Assembly (NCBI GenBank): GCA_903813345.2 | Contig: CAIIXF020000008.1 | Span: forward strand, 25,716,822 to 25,780,821 | Length of the DNA stretch: 64,000 nt | Reading direction: 5' to 3' | From: Owenia fusiformis | Lineage: Eukaryota; Annelida; Polychaeta; Sabellida; Oweniidae | Shown here: one piece after another, positions 15,701 through 30,700 of the stretch | How positions within the stretch are numbered: position 1 is the stretch's first letter | Layout of the letters: each line of letters starts with the position of its first letter | The notes under the pieces: model-generated | Seen by the model: only the letters and a program-made list of their open reading frames with translations | Databases searched by the model: none | Told to the model about the DNA's origin: nothing | Made by a program: the position numbers and the translations under genes

Positions 15701-18700
15701 ATGCCTTCCAAGTGTTAGGATATGACCTCATGTTATTTTTACTTTTTTATCACTTATGTTTCTTTTTTGCTTATCTGATCATTTTTTCACTGGATTATAT
15801 CCAATATTCCAATAAGGAAGTAAAATTGTCATAAATCATAACTAATCATTGATAAGTTAAATATAGATCTTGTGTAAGAACATTAAAACTTAGCAACATG
15901 TTTTTTAATGGTGAAAGATTCTCTTAGAAAATGTAATAATAGCTGATAGAATATGTCACAATGAACTGAAGACAATAAAATTGAGGAGGAGAAGATAGCC
16001 AGAGAGAAGAGAATTAAAGTTGTTCCGTAAAAACAAGGAAACCTTAATATCTTAAGCAATAATGACGAATCTTGAATGAAATATAGGTTAACTTGTCTCA
16101 TTCTAGAAGTCTATGTAAAAACAATGCAATGTTATTGAAAGTTGTCTTGGTCATCTTACAGATAGTCAACAAGCAAACAATTTCTTAACATTTTTCCTGC
16201 ATTTGTTTTTAATCGTGGATAGAGCTAAAACTATTTTATATTTTATACTACATTTTGCTATATTAACATTTGGGATCTCAGTGATTCCTGGTGATGTAAA
16301 AGAGGAATATATCTCCCCATTTTACAAAAATGACATCCATCCGTATTAACAACAACTTTCTATTTATGGCCCTCAAACGATAGAACATAGAATTACAAGT
16401 CATGGAAAGTGAACATTTATGAGAAGTAAGATGCTAGATATCAGAATTTCCATTTTGATCTTTTTGTTATGAGAATTTTCTCTTAATGCCTTGCTATTAA
16501 AACGGCATAAAATTCAGTCAAGAAAATGTTAAGAAGTAGGAGAGTGACATTATATCATCCCAGATTGTCACTTGTTCCAGAGGTATTGCTTTGTGAAATG
16601 GATCGATGAAAGAAAGGAAATCACTTGCAGATAATCTTCATCTTTAAATGCTCTATTAAAGTGCAGTAATAATCAGTTTGGCCTCTATAGCTTTGATATA
16701 TGTCATATCTTAGGTATCTACCTTGCAAAAACATCCTAGATAAAAGCTGGAATTGTCTATCTAGAGGTTTACACTGTAATTCTTTCCCAATGTATGCTAT
16801 ATAAGAGGTACATAATGAAAATGTTATTTCCATTGAAAAAATTCAATTGAGAATGAAAGATCTTGAACAAATGGGATTTTCAAAATTACTCTTCCTCCTC
16901 TAATTTAATTTTGAAATTTCCATTTCTCATTTAGATTTACTCTCGGCTTTTAAACTGTGGTGCAGCAAGCTGTCATGGGGTCCTAAATGTCTATGTCAAC
17001 AATCTGCAAATGACTAATACGCCCATTTAAAGCAGATATATAATTGAAAACTGATGGAATTTGAATGAAATATGATTTATTAAAGCTTAACATTTAAAAA
17101 CGATTGACAGATTAACAATACATACATACATCAATATCATGAAATTTGTACCACTTGATTATGCATATTCATATATTTTTAAGTTTAAAAAGAGAACAAT
17201 AGGCAACATTTTGAAAACAAGAATTGAAGATTGACACCCTTGCAAAAAGTTCCTTCCTTCCTAAAAAAAAGTTGCTTCATCTTCTTAGAGAATTTATTTT
17301 CTACCTCATAAATTTTGCAACTTCTCTTATAGCTGCTTTTTCAATGATTGTGTCATTATAGTTTATCAGCAGTGTGAATTTCAAGTTGCTACTTTATTTA
17401 GATGGAGAACTCTTTTTATTGTTACAGTTCATCAGAAAATCTGCATCTTCAGGAAATAAAAAGTTCAGTTTATGAGATGTCATTATTTCAGCTTTTAATG
17501 TTCATTGTTGTTTTATTGTTTCACCATGGGATTTGTGAGACACGGAAATATTTCGAGAAGCTAAAGTTTAATTGAGATTTTTTATTTCTTCGTAAATTCA
17601 TTGAAATCTTGTTTAAAAGAGGTTTCAAGAGATTTGTATATTTTACTAAAAACAATAATTTTATTCGGTCTGATGAAATAGTACCATTTTGAACTTTGGT
17701 TTGTTTTATTTTACATGAAACAGTTGTTCAGTTAATCATTCCAGGATTGCATAATGTTCTCAAAAAGAAAGATTTTTTAAAGATCGTGGTCGTATTGAGT
17801 ATGTCAAAAAAGAAAGAATTGAATAGAAAGTAATTGATAAAGCAGAAGCAACATTTTATATATGTTGCCACACTGTCTAGTTTGGGCCATGTTATTCTCA
17901 TAAAAATACAGCTGCCAACTGGTGGCCCATTTTAGTACTCATTATCCCAACGAACGAAGTTCGTTAGGGATATAGTGAAGCCCTCCGTCCGTCTGTCCGT
18001 CAGTCAGTCAGTCAGTCAGTCCGTCCGTCTGTCCGGAAGATAACTCAAATGCTAGTCGACAGATTTTCTTCATATTTAGTGGAAAGATGTATATTGGTGA
18101 ATAGTTTTACGCAAAAAAAAATTTTTTCAAGATGGCCGCCGCTTTAAAACTGACGGGACTTTTTCGCAAAAATCATAAATTTTTCAATCTAAACCAAAGT
18201 AATTAATATTATTGTTTTAAATTTCGGTAGTGTATTCACAACATTTATCTATTTCACATATATTCTGTGTTTTTCATCTTGACCCCCAGGGGCCATGTAT
18301 GGGGGGACAGGAAAACAGAAATTTTCGCTAATTTTTAGATCTCTCTGAAGTATAGCTTTATTATACTCAAATGAAAGGCAATTAAGAGTAGATTGCAAAT
18401 ATTGTATCTTTTTTCTGATTCGAGCCTCGTAAAATTCAAAATGGCCGTCTAATGTACGATTTCGCAATAATTTTTCGATCCCTTCAAAGTATGGCTATAT
18501 TATACTCAAATTGAAGGAATTTTGGAGTAGATCACAATTATGGTATTATTTTTCAGATTTTTCAGAAAATTCAAAATGGCTGCTTTGCAGGAATTCGCAA
18601 TTCTAAAATCTAATTTTTTCATTTTCAACCAAAGTAATGAGTATAATTGATTGGAATTCGGTAATTGATATTTTGTTCGTTGGGATTTGCTACTCCGCGG

Positions 18701-21700
18701 AGTTGCCATTATCTAGTTTTAAAAATGAATGTGCCAAGATGACATTGAGCACAGATTTATGCATTCAAATACATATTTCTCATGAATATTCCCTCCCTGT
18801 AGGCCCGAAAAATTGAAATCCATTTGTCTTTACTTTTAAGTTTGGAAATGAGTTTACAAAGAGCTGATATTTTAAAAATATTCACATAAACTTACAAGCT
18901 GAAATCAATCAGTCAAACAACACAAACAATCAAACTAGCAAACAGAGATATAAATAATTTATTTACTTTATGACCACCCTGCTACATGTACCCTCCGCTT
19001 TCATGCGCAGATATCATATTCCACATGTAGTATATAATGGTATTGACTTAAAACAATTATCATTTGTAATTAAACCTGATACTCCATATTGGAAATATCC
19101 CATTGTTTCAACTATGTTCACTGATCAAACATTATATAAGTGTCTACTATTCTAAGTATGCCAAGATTACAAAGTCATTAATGAGTATTTCAGCCCAGAC
19201 ATAATTACTTTGTTTCTATTTTTCTTGGAATCCTGCTGTGAAACTACAAACAGTTAGACGTAAGGGAACAATTCAAAAGATTGGTATTGGAAAATATATT
19301 TAAACAATAAGGGGGAGGGGGTCAATCATAAAACACTTAAAGTAAGCTTGCTTTAAAAGTAAGCTTTCTGACACTGTTCTTGGAAATTGTAGTAGTATTT
19401 TTTTTCATTCAGCATAAAAGCATATCTACACTGATATATTATGATTTCAAGAATAACTTAAATAAGTTATGAGGGAGAAGGGGGGGGGGGGTCACAGATT
19501 AGTTGTTCAGACACAGTTAAGTTAATAATCTAACATTGAACTTTTGAGATGCTCCCTAAAAGAGATATTAACTTTTGGAAACATTGACTTGATTAAGAGT
19601 TTAATACAGTATTTACATTGCAATTCCTCATTTACTGAGGCAAATAAATTAAATAGATGGTAAATTGCTACATACCATATGGGGAAGTGGAAGTAATATA
19701 TCTAATGAAATATGCAGGTATCTAAGCTCGTATTCTCGAATGCAACTAATGGCTAGGGGCTACCACTGATTAACCTACTATTTTATGACCAATTCATTTA
19801 TATATGAATTGAATAGTGACAGGCACTATTCATATTTAAATGAGTTGGTCATAAAATAGTAGGTTTATCCAGTAGCCGACAGGCGTAAGTTGCATTCGCG
19901 AATACAAGCTAAGTTGGATGAAGCTCTTACTGCAATGTTGTGAACAATTGACCAGGTGCTATATATATATATGGATAAATAGATGGCAATACTTGTGTTG
20001 GTCCGGCTAGATACCAGTATTCTTAATGGAAAAACTAGCCACTTGATTTGTTGATTAATCAAAAATCAATGTACAACTCCATTGGCATACAACTAGATGA
20101 TCTTGTTAACATTTGGGTTGTGATTTAATTTAAATTATGAGCTTTAAAAGATTAAATTAACGTTTAAATATATGTTTAACATTGTATCAATGACGATTTA
20201 GTCCAGTCTTTTTGAATTTTTAAAAAAGAAAGATACCTTAGCAAATTGAATAAAAATAAATAACTGTAAATCAAGGTTCTTCTCATTGAAATGCACAGAA
20301 TTCAAATGCAGGCCCGTAGCCTGGATTTGCCTAGGTTCACTTTTAAAAAAAATCCAGGGGGGTTCACTTTATACAACTTTGGTCCAAATATGGCCAAAAC
20401 CACTTGAAAAATGCTAAGAATGGTGAAAAACTGCATGCTTTTGGAAGATTTTTTGTATGGAGGGGGGGGGGGGTTATATTGGACTGAAATATAAAGTATT
20501 ATAGGTTATATATTTGCAAATCTCAATATAATCTCATTAGAAACAAGATTTCAGCAAGATTTCAAATCTATATAGCAAACCCTCCATTACGTAGAATAAT
20601 AGTACAATAATGTCATTTCGAAGACCAATATACTAGTATAGTAGTGAAATATTGGACTGAGGGCCAAAGGCGTTGTTTGCATTATTACCACTGTTTATGC
20701 TCAGGGCTGAAATAGCAAAAAATTATGCACATTAAACGATATTTCATTTCCTGGCGAAAATTGCTGGGCGTTAATACATTATTGGCCCGCCACTATGGCC
20801 AGCCACTATGACGTCACATCTAATTGCTCAGGTCAATATAGTAAAATAAATGCCTTCTAAATTAGCACTTATACCCCTAGAACAGGCCCGACAAGGTGGT
20901 AATAATAGATATTGATAAATCTGGGTATAATTTAAAAGGATATTTACATTTTACATTTTATAATTGTTTATCTCTGTCTTAATATAAGAGAATTGAGAAT
21001 TAGTTGATTAAACTTATTAGGCATATAGTATAATAGGGAAAATATCAAATATGTCTACTATAATTCATCTGTACATTCCATCCAAGAATTCCTAATATTA
21101 TAGTGATATTTTTCTATATTTCGGAATTATTACACACAAACGCAAGATGTTGTTGTTGCACTGCCTTGTATAATTTAGCTCCTCCTGTTTGTCATACAAT
21201 ACAAGATATTGTATACTTACTCCATAATAACATATTTTCCCTGGGAAATAAAGGACGGGTGTCAATAAGGGCCCTTTTTAGCCCCCAAAGATATCTGATA
21301 ATAATGCATATCATATTGAAGAAAAATCATTTGTGCTTTATAAAATTACAATTTCAGTGAATTTTGAGCTTTGATGTTCACACAACAGTCATTTAAAGAT
21401 CATATACCATTTTTGGTGTTTTTACAAAAAATTCTTTATTTATTGCTGGTTAAGTAAATAATATATAAATATAAACCAATTTAAATATATTAAAATGTAA
21501 TATATGAAATACTGAAGAAAAGATACGATTAAAACTATTTTCTTGGAAAAGCACATAGGGCAATATTGACAAAATGCAAATGCTATTTTGGTAGGTTCTG
21601 GGCTAGCAATGGGAACATTTCAACTGTGACTGTCGTGGATACTATTGACTTTTATCACATGACAGGGCAACATTTAAGCAACTCAAATACATGGAAAATC

Positions 21701-24700
21701 AAAGATTTCCTCTCATTTCTAAAACGAGGAACAAAAGCATGAATTCAAGGAAAATTAATGATGGCCTGTGCCAAAATATAACATATGAAAAAGTTGTGGC
21801 ACAGTAAAGGATATGTTTAGGATATCATATGATTTTAAATGAATTTATCTTTATCTCCGAGTTGATATCAATATCTTGCCAATTAAGTATTGCCAATTAG
21901 CGCAGATATTGATATCAATGAGTGGATTAACACGATATCACGAACATTCATATGATGTTCTATTTATCCCATAGTTCACCTATAAAACTAAACAAAACAA
22001 CATCCAATTATTCATTCATCCCCGTGATGTCATGAAATCACTATGTAACAAAACACATCATATTGGTGGTAGTTTTCAAATCCCTGGCAAAAGGTGATAT
22101 CTGTGAAATATTTGCCGTATTCCACAAATATCACTTTTTCCACGCATTTGCAAAATATCATAAATATGTTTTCATGTTACCTAACAGAGCGGAACAGAGC
22201 CCAACTATGGGATAAAGAATAACAAATAGGTAGATTATTGAATTACCACTCCAAAAATATTAAATATGAGGTTTTAAAGAAAGAATATTGAATATGAGAT
22301 TCAAAAAGTAGCAACTCATGTCTCACATTACCCAAACTCCAGATCCTCGGTGTCATATATATACTGTATATGAATGTTATTTACAGGGAGGATTAAATAT
22401 GGAGTGTATAGCAATGGTCAATACGGTATTTCTAGAGGGAATATCTTTTTTCTCTAGAAGCGGAACCCAAACTCAGTCATGACATGGAAGCTAACTTTTG
22501 CAATTAATAGAAACTTGTTTTTTATTATATTTTTGTGTTCCATATTCGAGATGAAGTAATATGAGATTCATTTCTGCAAGAGGATGGAATTGAATGTGAA
22601 CTTGTATATTGAACTATACTCCTTTTCTGAATAAATAGAACAACATTTTATCCAAGCCAATTAAGAAAACCAAGCCCAATGAGTGTAATTTATGCCCAGT
22701 TAAACTAACACAATAACAACTTTTTGTCTGGACTCACATATTAGGTAAGAATGAATTGTATTACCGTTTACTGCATTAAATGTCAAGCATACTATCTGTA
22801 TTTAATTTCAAATGCCTATCTCACTTATCAAATGTATACAAGAAATGTTATTTTGAAACAAATTCAGCACAACCAAAACCATGTTCACATATATGACAAA
22901 TCCAAGATGGCTGCCACATTTTTAGATCCATGCACATGTGAAGAAGTTAGAAATACACATGAATCACAAGTCCCATCCCCAGTAAAATGGGAAGTTTAAG
23001 GTTCTCACACATATCAACTCTATTCCTATATACTTTATATTTGTGGTAAGGCGTGTGATCTAGGTAAACTTAGCATGTTCATGTACTTCCTATCCTCTGA
23101 AGCTAAAAACAGAAATAGTGACTTCAATTGAGAAAAATGTATCTTATGGGCTCCATATACATTTTGAGTGGCTGTCCGGCTTAAGTTAGATACTACTGAT
23201 AATCTGAGATTGAGTATTATGTCAAGTTTAGTCCTCAGCCTCTCATAACTGATAACTTCGAGGTAATTGTGTTGTTACTGCCAAAACCTCTATTTCTTCA
23301 TCACAAATCTACCATTTTTTGCATCTGTCAAAACCCCTCATTTCATGTTAATTTTCAGACTTTTGCTTGTGCCATCATTAAATATATATATTCAACTTGT
23401 TATTCAGGATATTTTAAGAACTTTTCATGAGGTTTTTTATTTTCACACTTTTGAAAAAATGACTAAGTCCGAGAATGGCCTCTTAATGGCATGTCCCCTT
23501 TATAGGTTATTGATGGTCGTGATAGATGTAAATTCTTTCCTCAAGAAAATATTATATTGACCTCGGAAAATATCATATTTTGTAAATGATAATTCTCTTG
23601 GCCAATATCATATTTTTCCTCTGAATAAAATTCATATTCTATCCCTCCCATTAAATAACCTCTACATTCCATAATAAAGTTTTCACTGGAAAATAAATGG
23701 GGGATAGAACTGATATTTAAAAATCCTGTATCAGATCCCATATTAGAGCTATTCCCAAGATTTCTCTCATTTTAGTATAATAAATTATTTCTATTTTAAA
23801 ACTTTTTAAAAAAAGTTGAAAATTTTATATTATGAATCAAATTTTATTATTCTATGTCACCATCATTGGGTGATGACATACAAAACTTTAAAGTAAATAG
23901 GTTTCAGGAACTAGTTTTTTGGAACTAGTTTAATGTACAGGATTGATTCTGCATCATAGTACGAATTGAATTCTGTTTGCAAAAATGACTACATAATATC
24001 CCTGCAAAATAATTGTCAGGTTGAGCAAAAAAACTATGACAAATATGACTTAAATTCTCCATATTCTTCCTACTGGCGAGTTTGTTCAAATTGGTTTACC
24101 TGTTTCAGTGCAATCGTGCAATCAAATGCTGTGTTCAATTCAGGCGTAATCAGTTGCTGCATAAGATCAGTCACATCAATCTCAATTAAGCAACCTTACT
24201 GCTATGTGTAATCTATACCTTTAGACAGCTACAAATTAAGACTTAATTTTTTAAATTACCTTATATCAATTTACACTTCCGACTTAATTTAGGGCATGCG
24301 ATTTGCTTATTGCAGTGTGAAAAACGACAAAATAACAAATGTTTAAGATTACAAATAGACTTAATCTCCAAGCAATGCTTTGAAAAATGACACTAGCCTG
24401 CTGTATCCACTCTTTAATTAAAAGTAAAGAAGAGTAAATCCCAGTTAAGATGTTTTAGGATGAGAAAGAAAATTGATTAGACAATGCAAGCAAGTACAAT
24501 TGTTCGAAATAACCATTTTAGATGCACATGTAAGTCAATTTTATATCAAACAGTATTTATAACATATGAACAGATTGTATAAGGTGTTGGGCAAAAATAT
24601 TGTAAGATCACAAAGTGCTTTTTATCAGCCACTTTTTTCAAGGAAAAATTTCCCAAGTGAAAAATGATGGTATAATTATAGTTGAAATTATACAGAACAC

Positions 24701-27700
24701 ATATTAACATTATTATGCATAGGAAGAAATATATCACAAACAATAGACTAGATAATACTCTTTTCGTGTAGAAATTCTTTTTAGAACTTTTTTCCAAACA
24801 AAATTTATTCTTAATCTTAATGCTTGTTTTGCTGTCGTCCTTGGCAAATACAATATTTTCCTTGGCCAATATCATATTTTCCCTTGGAATAAAATGCATA
24901 TACCATCCCTCCCATTAGATAACCTTTATGTATCTGGCTGGATACATATACTGGTAGATGAATATGACCAATTTAGTAAATTAAAAATGTATAACTCTAC
25001 ATTCCTCTACCTATTCTAACTTTACATACACCACCATTCTACCTCACGCCCTCACCTATTCTCTTTCATGCTCCAGTGAAGAAGAAATGTATTTCTGTGA
25101 GGCTATAGTTATATATTGAACAGTGGGTGCAGCACCCGACTGAGATTTTCAAAACAGGCTTGCACCAACCTGAAACTCCATTTGCACCCACTTGAAAAGG
25201 AGTATATTTTGAGCAATTTTGGTCTGAAAAGTGAAAATAAGAATTTTGCACCTATTTGTGAAAAAATTCTGTGGAGAACACTGTTGAGTCTCTAACAACA
25301 TCATCTCTCATTAACAGAGACAAGTTCAGAAATATTTGTTTTTGCTTTGTCACAAGGTCACTGAAACAAAGCACTGGAAGGTCATTAATGCCAATAATAT
25401 TTAACAGAAGGCAAGCTGGAACATTTGATTTTGACTGGGTACCAGTCTCCCTGGTTGTAAATTCTGAGGTGGGACGATATAAGATTGAAAATGAGTCCAG
25501 AATCCAAAGTACATGAAACTCATTTGGCTCTAACATGTGGTTCGGGTCAATTGTCTTAATTTGATTTTAATATTTAGTTAAACATACACATGGATTGCCT
25601 GCAGAACCCAGAGCTTAACAGAACTTTGTGTCAGACACAAATCAACTACATTGTACTTTTCTGCTTACCTTTCTGGCTATTTATATGGCTTTCGGATATA
25701 TAAACATAAAGATTTTTGAACATGTTCAGCATCCTTGGTGACTTAATGCTGAATTCCCCCCAAAACACTGGATTTATTTAGTTGTTGCTGCCTCAATTTA
25801 ATATCAGCATTCTCAGGGTGAGGCAGAGGATTGGCATGCCATACATGCATGCTAAATAATAGTTGACTGCTCACACATAGTATAAAACACAAATACATGT
25901 AGGAGATGAAGGGTACATCAAAATTACTGTTTTGCAAGTCCTGCATTATCTTGTAATCATAGAGATTGAATTTCACGAGTAGAGTATCATGTCATCTTGA
26001 AAGAATTTATGGTCATGAACTCTCCTTCCAAAAGAAAACATGTTTATGCTTTGTAACTTTTCCATTCAAAACATTTAACATTCGCTTTCTTTCATTTAAA
26101 ATGTAGTCAGTGTTACGTTTATCAAAAAGGGTGTTGGTATTCAAATTATTCACACCCTTTTTACTACTTTTATGCTTTCATCTTTTAAAATTGTTTTGCA
26201 ATCTGATACAAGCATACAGTTGTAACACAATGGCCTACCAGAAAAGGGAAAATAGCTTACATGTGTTCTAGCCAGGGGGGCAACAATTCTTTCAAAATCA
26301 TGCAGTTTTTCACCATTCTGAGCAGTTTTCAAGTGATTTCAGACCAAATTCATCAAAAGTGGAGCCCCCCCCTGGCAAAAGGTGGCTATGGGACTGAAAA
26401 GTTCTCTTTTAAAGAAGGAGAATTGAAAGATTGAATGGGGTGAAACATCCAATTCAGAGTGATTGTCAGAGATGTAACTCAGATGAATTCCTTCAATATT
26501 TTAATCCCAAGTGGCAATGAGCTCTTTGCATTTATAGGATCATGTGCTTTACTTCTTGATGTCTGCTCTCCCTCCTACATGCCATTTATATGACATTTCA
26601 ATTACCTCACGTATCTCAATAAGGGTAGCTTTCTCATCTTAAATGTCATAAAATTCCATTACATTCTTGACAATTGTTCTTTGTAATTTAGCTGAAATAA
26701 TGGATCCTAATTCCCTTTGCCTATTATGTTTTTTTCCCGCCCTGACTAGATTGCAATTTTCTTTAAATTCAGTTTTACAGTTTGTCTCTCGATCTCCCAA
26801 TGTAATGATGTGTAGGTTTAGTTGAGTGTTGGCCAGACATATCTTAGGAGATGACATTTTTAGAGAAAACAATTGGGCTTAGTTTAGACAACAAATATGT
26901 AATGCATCTAAAAATATATATATGTAAGCATTGTGATTGGTCAGATAAATAAATATTGTGGACTTTTTTTATTGATGGAAAAGAATTGAATTTTTGGATA
27001 GATGCTTCTGAAAAATGATCTGGTCAGGGAAAGAGCAAGAAAGTTATATTCTACAATAGACATCTAAAATGTAATCCCTTAAATGAAAATCTCATATAAA
27101 GTTAATTCAATTACATTTAGCATAATTGACAATCACACCATGTTTTACTTACAAAATAATCTAACACATGTATGTTAAGATTAATGATTTCCTATACAAA
27201 CTTTACACCCAGAATGAAATTAATTTGCCTCTTATCAGTTCTATTGCATTTTGTAAACATTTTGGGTGGCATTCACTGTGACAGGGTCATTCTAACCTGT
27301 AATTGACTTGACTTGTCTTTAAATCTTTTCCGCTTGATGAGAGAAACAAATGTATTTGTGATCCCTGGACTGGATTTTGTTTCATAGATTATTTGTATGT
27401 ATATCCATGATGGTTGATTGCATTCATTAGTAAATTATGAATACAATATAGATGAAGCTGATATGAATAACTCCTTCAAACATTAGAGATGACCAAGCTG
27501 TTCCTTTAATAAATGATATTTTGATTTCAATCTTATGTCACTTTGACCTTGAATAGAATACCTTTAAATGTGTAATATATCATAAACACCTTTTTCAATA
27601 TTGAAACCAAGTGTTATCATTTTGTGTTTATAATTTTAAAAACAAAACCATATGTTGTATAGCAATTAACTAGAGACATTCTGGTGTACCAGACCCCCTC

Positions 27701-30700
27701 TTATCTGTAATTTGCAAGGGAAATGGTTCAAGACAAAAGGGGGGGGGGGTGATTATGGCGATGTACGAGAGAGTATGGTATGAGGATAAATGTCCACTCT
27801 ATCCTTTTATGCCTCTCACTGTGATCTTGCAATGAATGTGTATATACTCAAAGTACTCAGGATATTATACATTGTAAATACAAACTGATTATGAAAACAA
27901 AAAAAGATAGGCAACATTCAAGCAGGCAGCATTGTCCAGTATGCAACTGCAGGGCTGAAAATCAAGGCTATTTTTAATAATTATTCTATAAAAAACTTTT
28001 GTATGAGACTAATCTACTAGTGTTAGCACTAGATTACATTTAATAGAAAGTTTTCGTGAGAAGACGGACGAATGACACACAAGGGATAGTGTACGTTCCC
28101 ATATGGGGATCTTCGTCAAAACATTGTGACAACCACAATCAACGCATAATCATAATTGAGGACATGAGGGCCAAAAGGTGAAAGAATCATGTTAAATTTT
28201 CTAATATCCGGAAGACCTGTCATATTAAGGGTATGGATCATTACATTTAGGAGATGTTTAATTTTATATATACATTTTACTCGCAACATATACTTTTATT
28301 CTAAGCATATAGTTTTTACCCTTTAAGAGTTTATCCTCAACCACAATATGGTTTCTGAAATAAGGGAACCTAAAATAATGTCCAATCTTAATATTCACAA
28401 CATTGAAAACATGGACTTTCATTTAGAATATCTTGCTAATTTGGCTAATAAAATGCTAATCAGCAAAAGAAATTGAAATTGATTGGATAGCTAAATTATT
28501 TTCAAAAAGTTTCTAAATAAAGTTTGGATATTATTATGGTCAAATGTGTTATGTACCTGTATGTAGATGCTGTTGTTGGAGAAAATATTAATTGCCTTAA
28601 AACGTGCAATGTTAACTTATAACTTGTGATATTGGCTTAAATTTAACTGTATGGTATTATCTATGTGTTATGCCTCAGTGATGTCTCTTGAACTATCTCA
28701 CTTACCAATCAAATTAGGTAATTTATCAAATACTGAACTAACAATTTCCAATCTTGGATGATAAGTATGATGTATCACTAGATAGAGCTACGTCTTGTTT
28801 GGTATAAGGATTAAGTTAGATCATGTATATCTGGTTTGATGTTTCATAAATTCAACAGCAAGTTTGAAGAACATGAAAAGCAGGCATGCAGTTTTAAGAA
28901 ATTTTTACCTGAAGGGAAAAATATATTAGCCAAAGCAATTGAGTGTATATCTTTGATATATCATTTTTATTTTCACCACCATGAGTTGTGACATATTGTT
29001 ATAGTCTACAAATTTGTTTGGTTGGTGTTCGGTGGTTGGTGTTCAGCATTCGGAGTTTGGTGTCTGTAACAAATGGTAGGTGGTGACACTTTGCATGTTA
29101 ATGCCTTGTGTCCGCATGTAACATTTTCACTGTCATGACATCTTGTGGTATAATACTCTTTGATACCCATTGCTTGAAGAAATCATCTTATTTTCTACTT
29201 ATAGAGGCAACAAGGACTGTAGAGAGAAAATTCGAAAATTTTTATTTTTTCTGAGCTATCAGATCAATATTTGGCTTAACATCTTCTTGGACATACCTTT
29301 TTTCTTAAAATGTATGGATAAACTATCAATTTCAACATTAAGAAGTGTAAATTTAGTTCAAAGCTTCTATAAAGGGAGTCACACTTATAGATTTTTAACA
29401 TCCATCACGTTTCAAGAGGAATATCAGCTGAAATGATGTTCATCCAGGGGGTTTCTTTGGAGAAAATAAAAATATATGTTAGTCTTGATGAAATATCCAA
29501 ACTTAAATATATTTTGACACTGGTCGATGATCGTTGAATGGCCCCCCTGCACTAATTGTTGCACCTTTAAAAGACCATGGTCTGATTGATGGAATTGATT
29601 GTATTAAAATCTTAATAAATAAGGCCATGCATTGATTCAATGTGTGCAAGATCGTTAATGGTTATTTCTCTGGCATTTTCTGCAGGAAGCTTTGAGGAAA
29701 CAGTAATTCAGTTGTCATTCTTCTTAACAGGATATTTATGTGCAATTTATGGAGTTCATAAGCTCACAATCAATGTGTCCCATTCATTAAAGTCAGACAG
29801 GAATCTGGCAAAATATTCACTAGGATCAAATTGTTTTTGCTCTTTCTCTGTTTTGTTATTGATTTTAAGTATATCTGGTATACAAATATATACTCCATGG
29901 TGCTGGTATGCTTAATTAACATGCATGCTTGTAACTTTCAGAGATTGACCATTTTGAAAAAATATAATCCATTAGTGACTTTAAATCTCAAGAAGGATCA
30001 ATTGGCATTTTACATGCTAATTACAACATTTAACAGCCAGCATTAGTTAAAGTAACCTACAATTGTAGAGTAAAATATACCTCTACTCCTCATGCATCTA
30101 CTGGTCTACAGGATCCTAGATTACCTGGTTTTATTGCATCAACAACAAGGGGGTGACTTTTTTATCTCTTTGTCCTTAACTTTTTTGTAGTTACTATACT
30201 TCGACAAAAAAAAGACATCAACAATCAACAGCCAAAGTTAAAACATGATTTTATAAGAAAAGAATGATAAAGATGGTTATATTCTGCTACTTTTCTATCT
30301 GTTCATTTATTTGTTTTTTCCATTTTATTACTTTTTAGTAAAACTAGATTCACCCCATCCTTTTCAGTGATATATATTCTGCTTCTCGAATCATTTTATT
30401 TAACCCATGACATCCAGTTTTATTTTAGCTAATATATTGAAGGAAAGGTAGTTTTTGGGCTATCTTATGACTTTTATTGTTCCTAAAATGTGGTTATGGT
30501 CATGGGTAAAATGAATATATACCAAGATCTATTTGGTTTGTTAGAAGCAGTATGGTGTTTTATCAGGACATGTAACATTTTACACAGATGATGCCTAATT
30601 TAACTTATGTGTTCTGTCTGTCATTGAATTAAAAGATAACACTGTAGTTGATGGAGCATAACATGACATTATTCTGTGTTGAACTTTCCCTTTGTCATTA

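Noticed and set aside
20630-20905. Possible TIR element with inverted attattaccac / gtggtaataat
   Set aside because: The inverted words are short, no target duplication could be matched, and boundaries are unclear.
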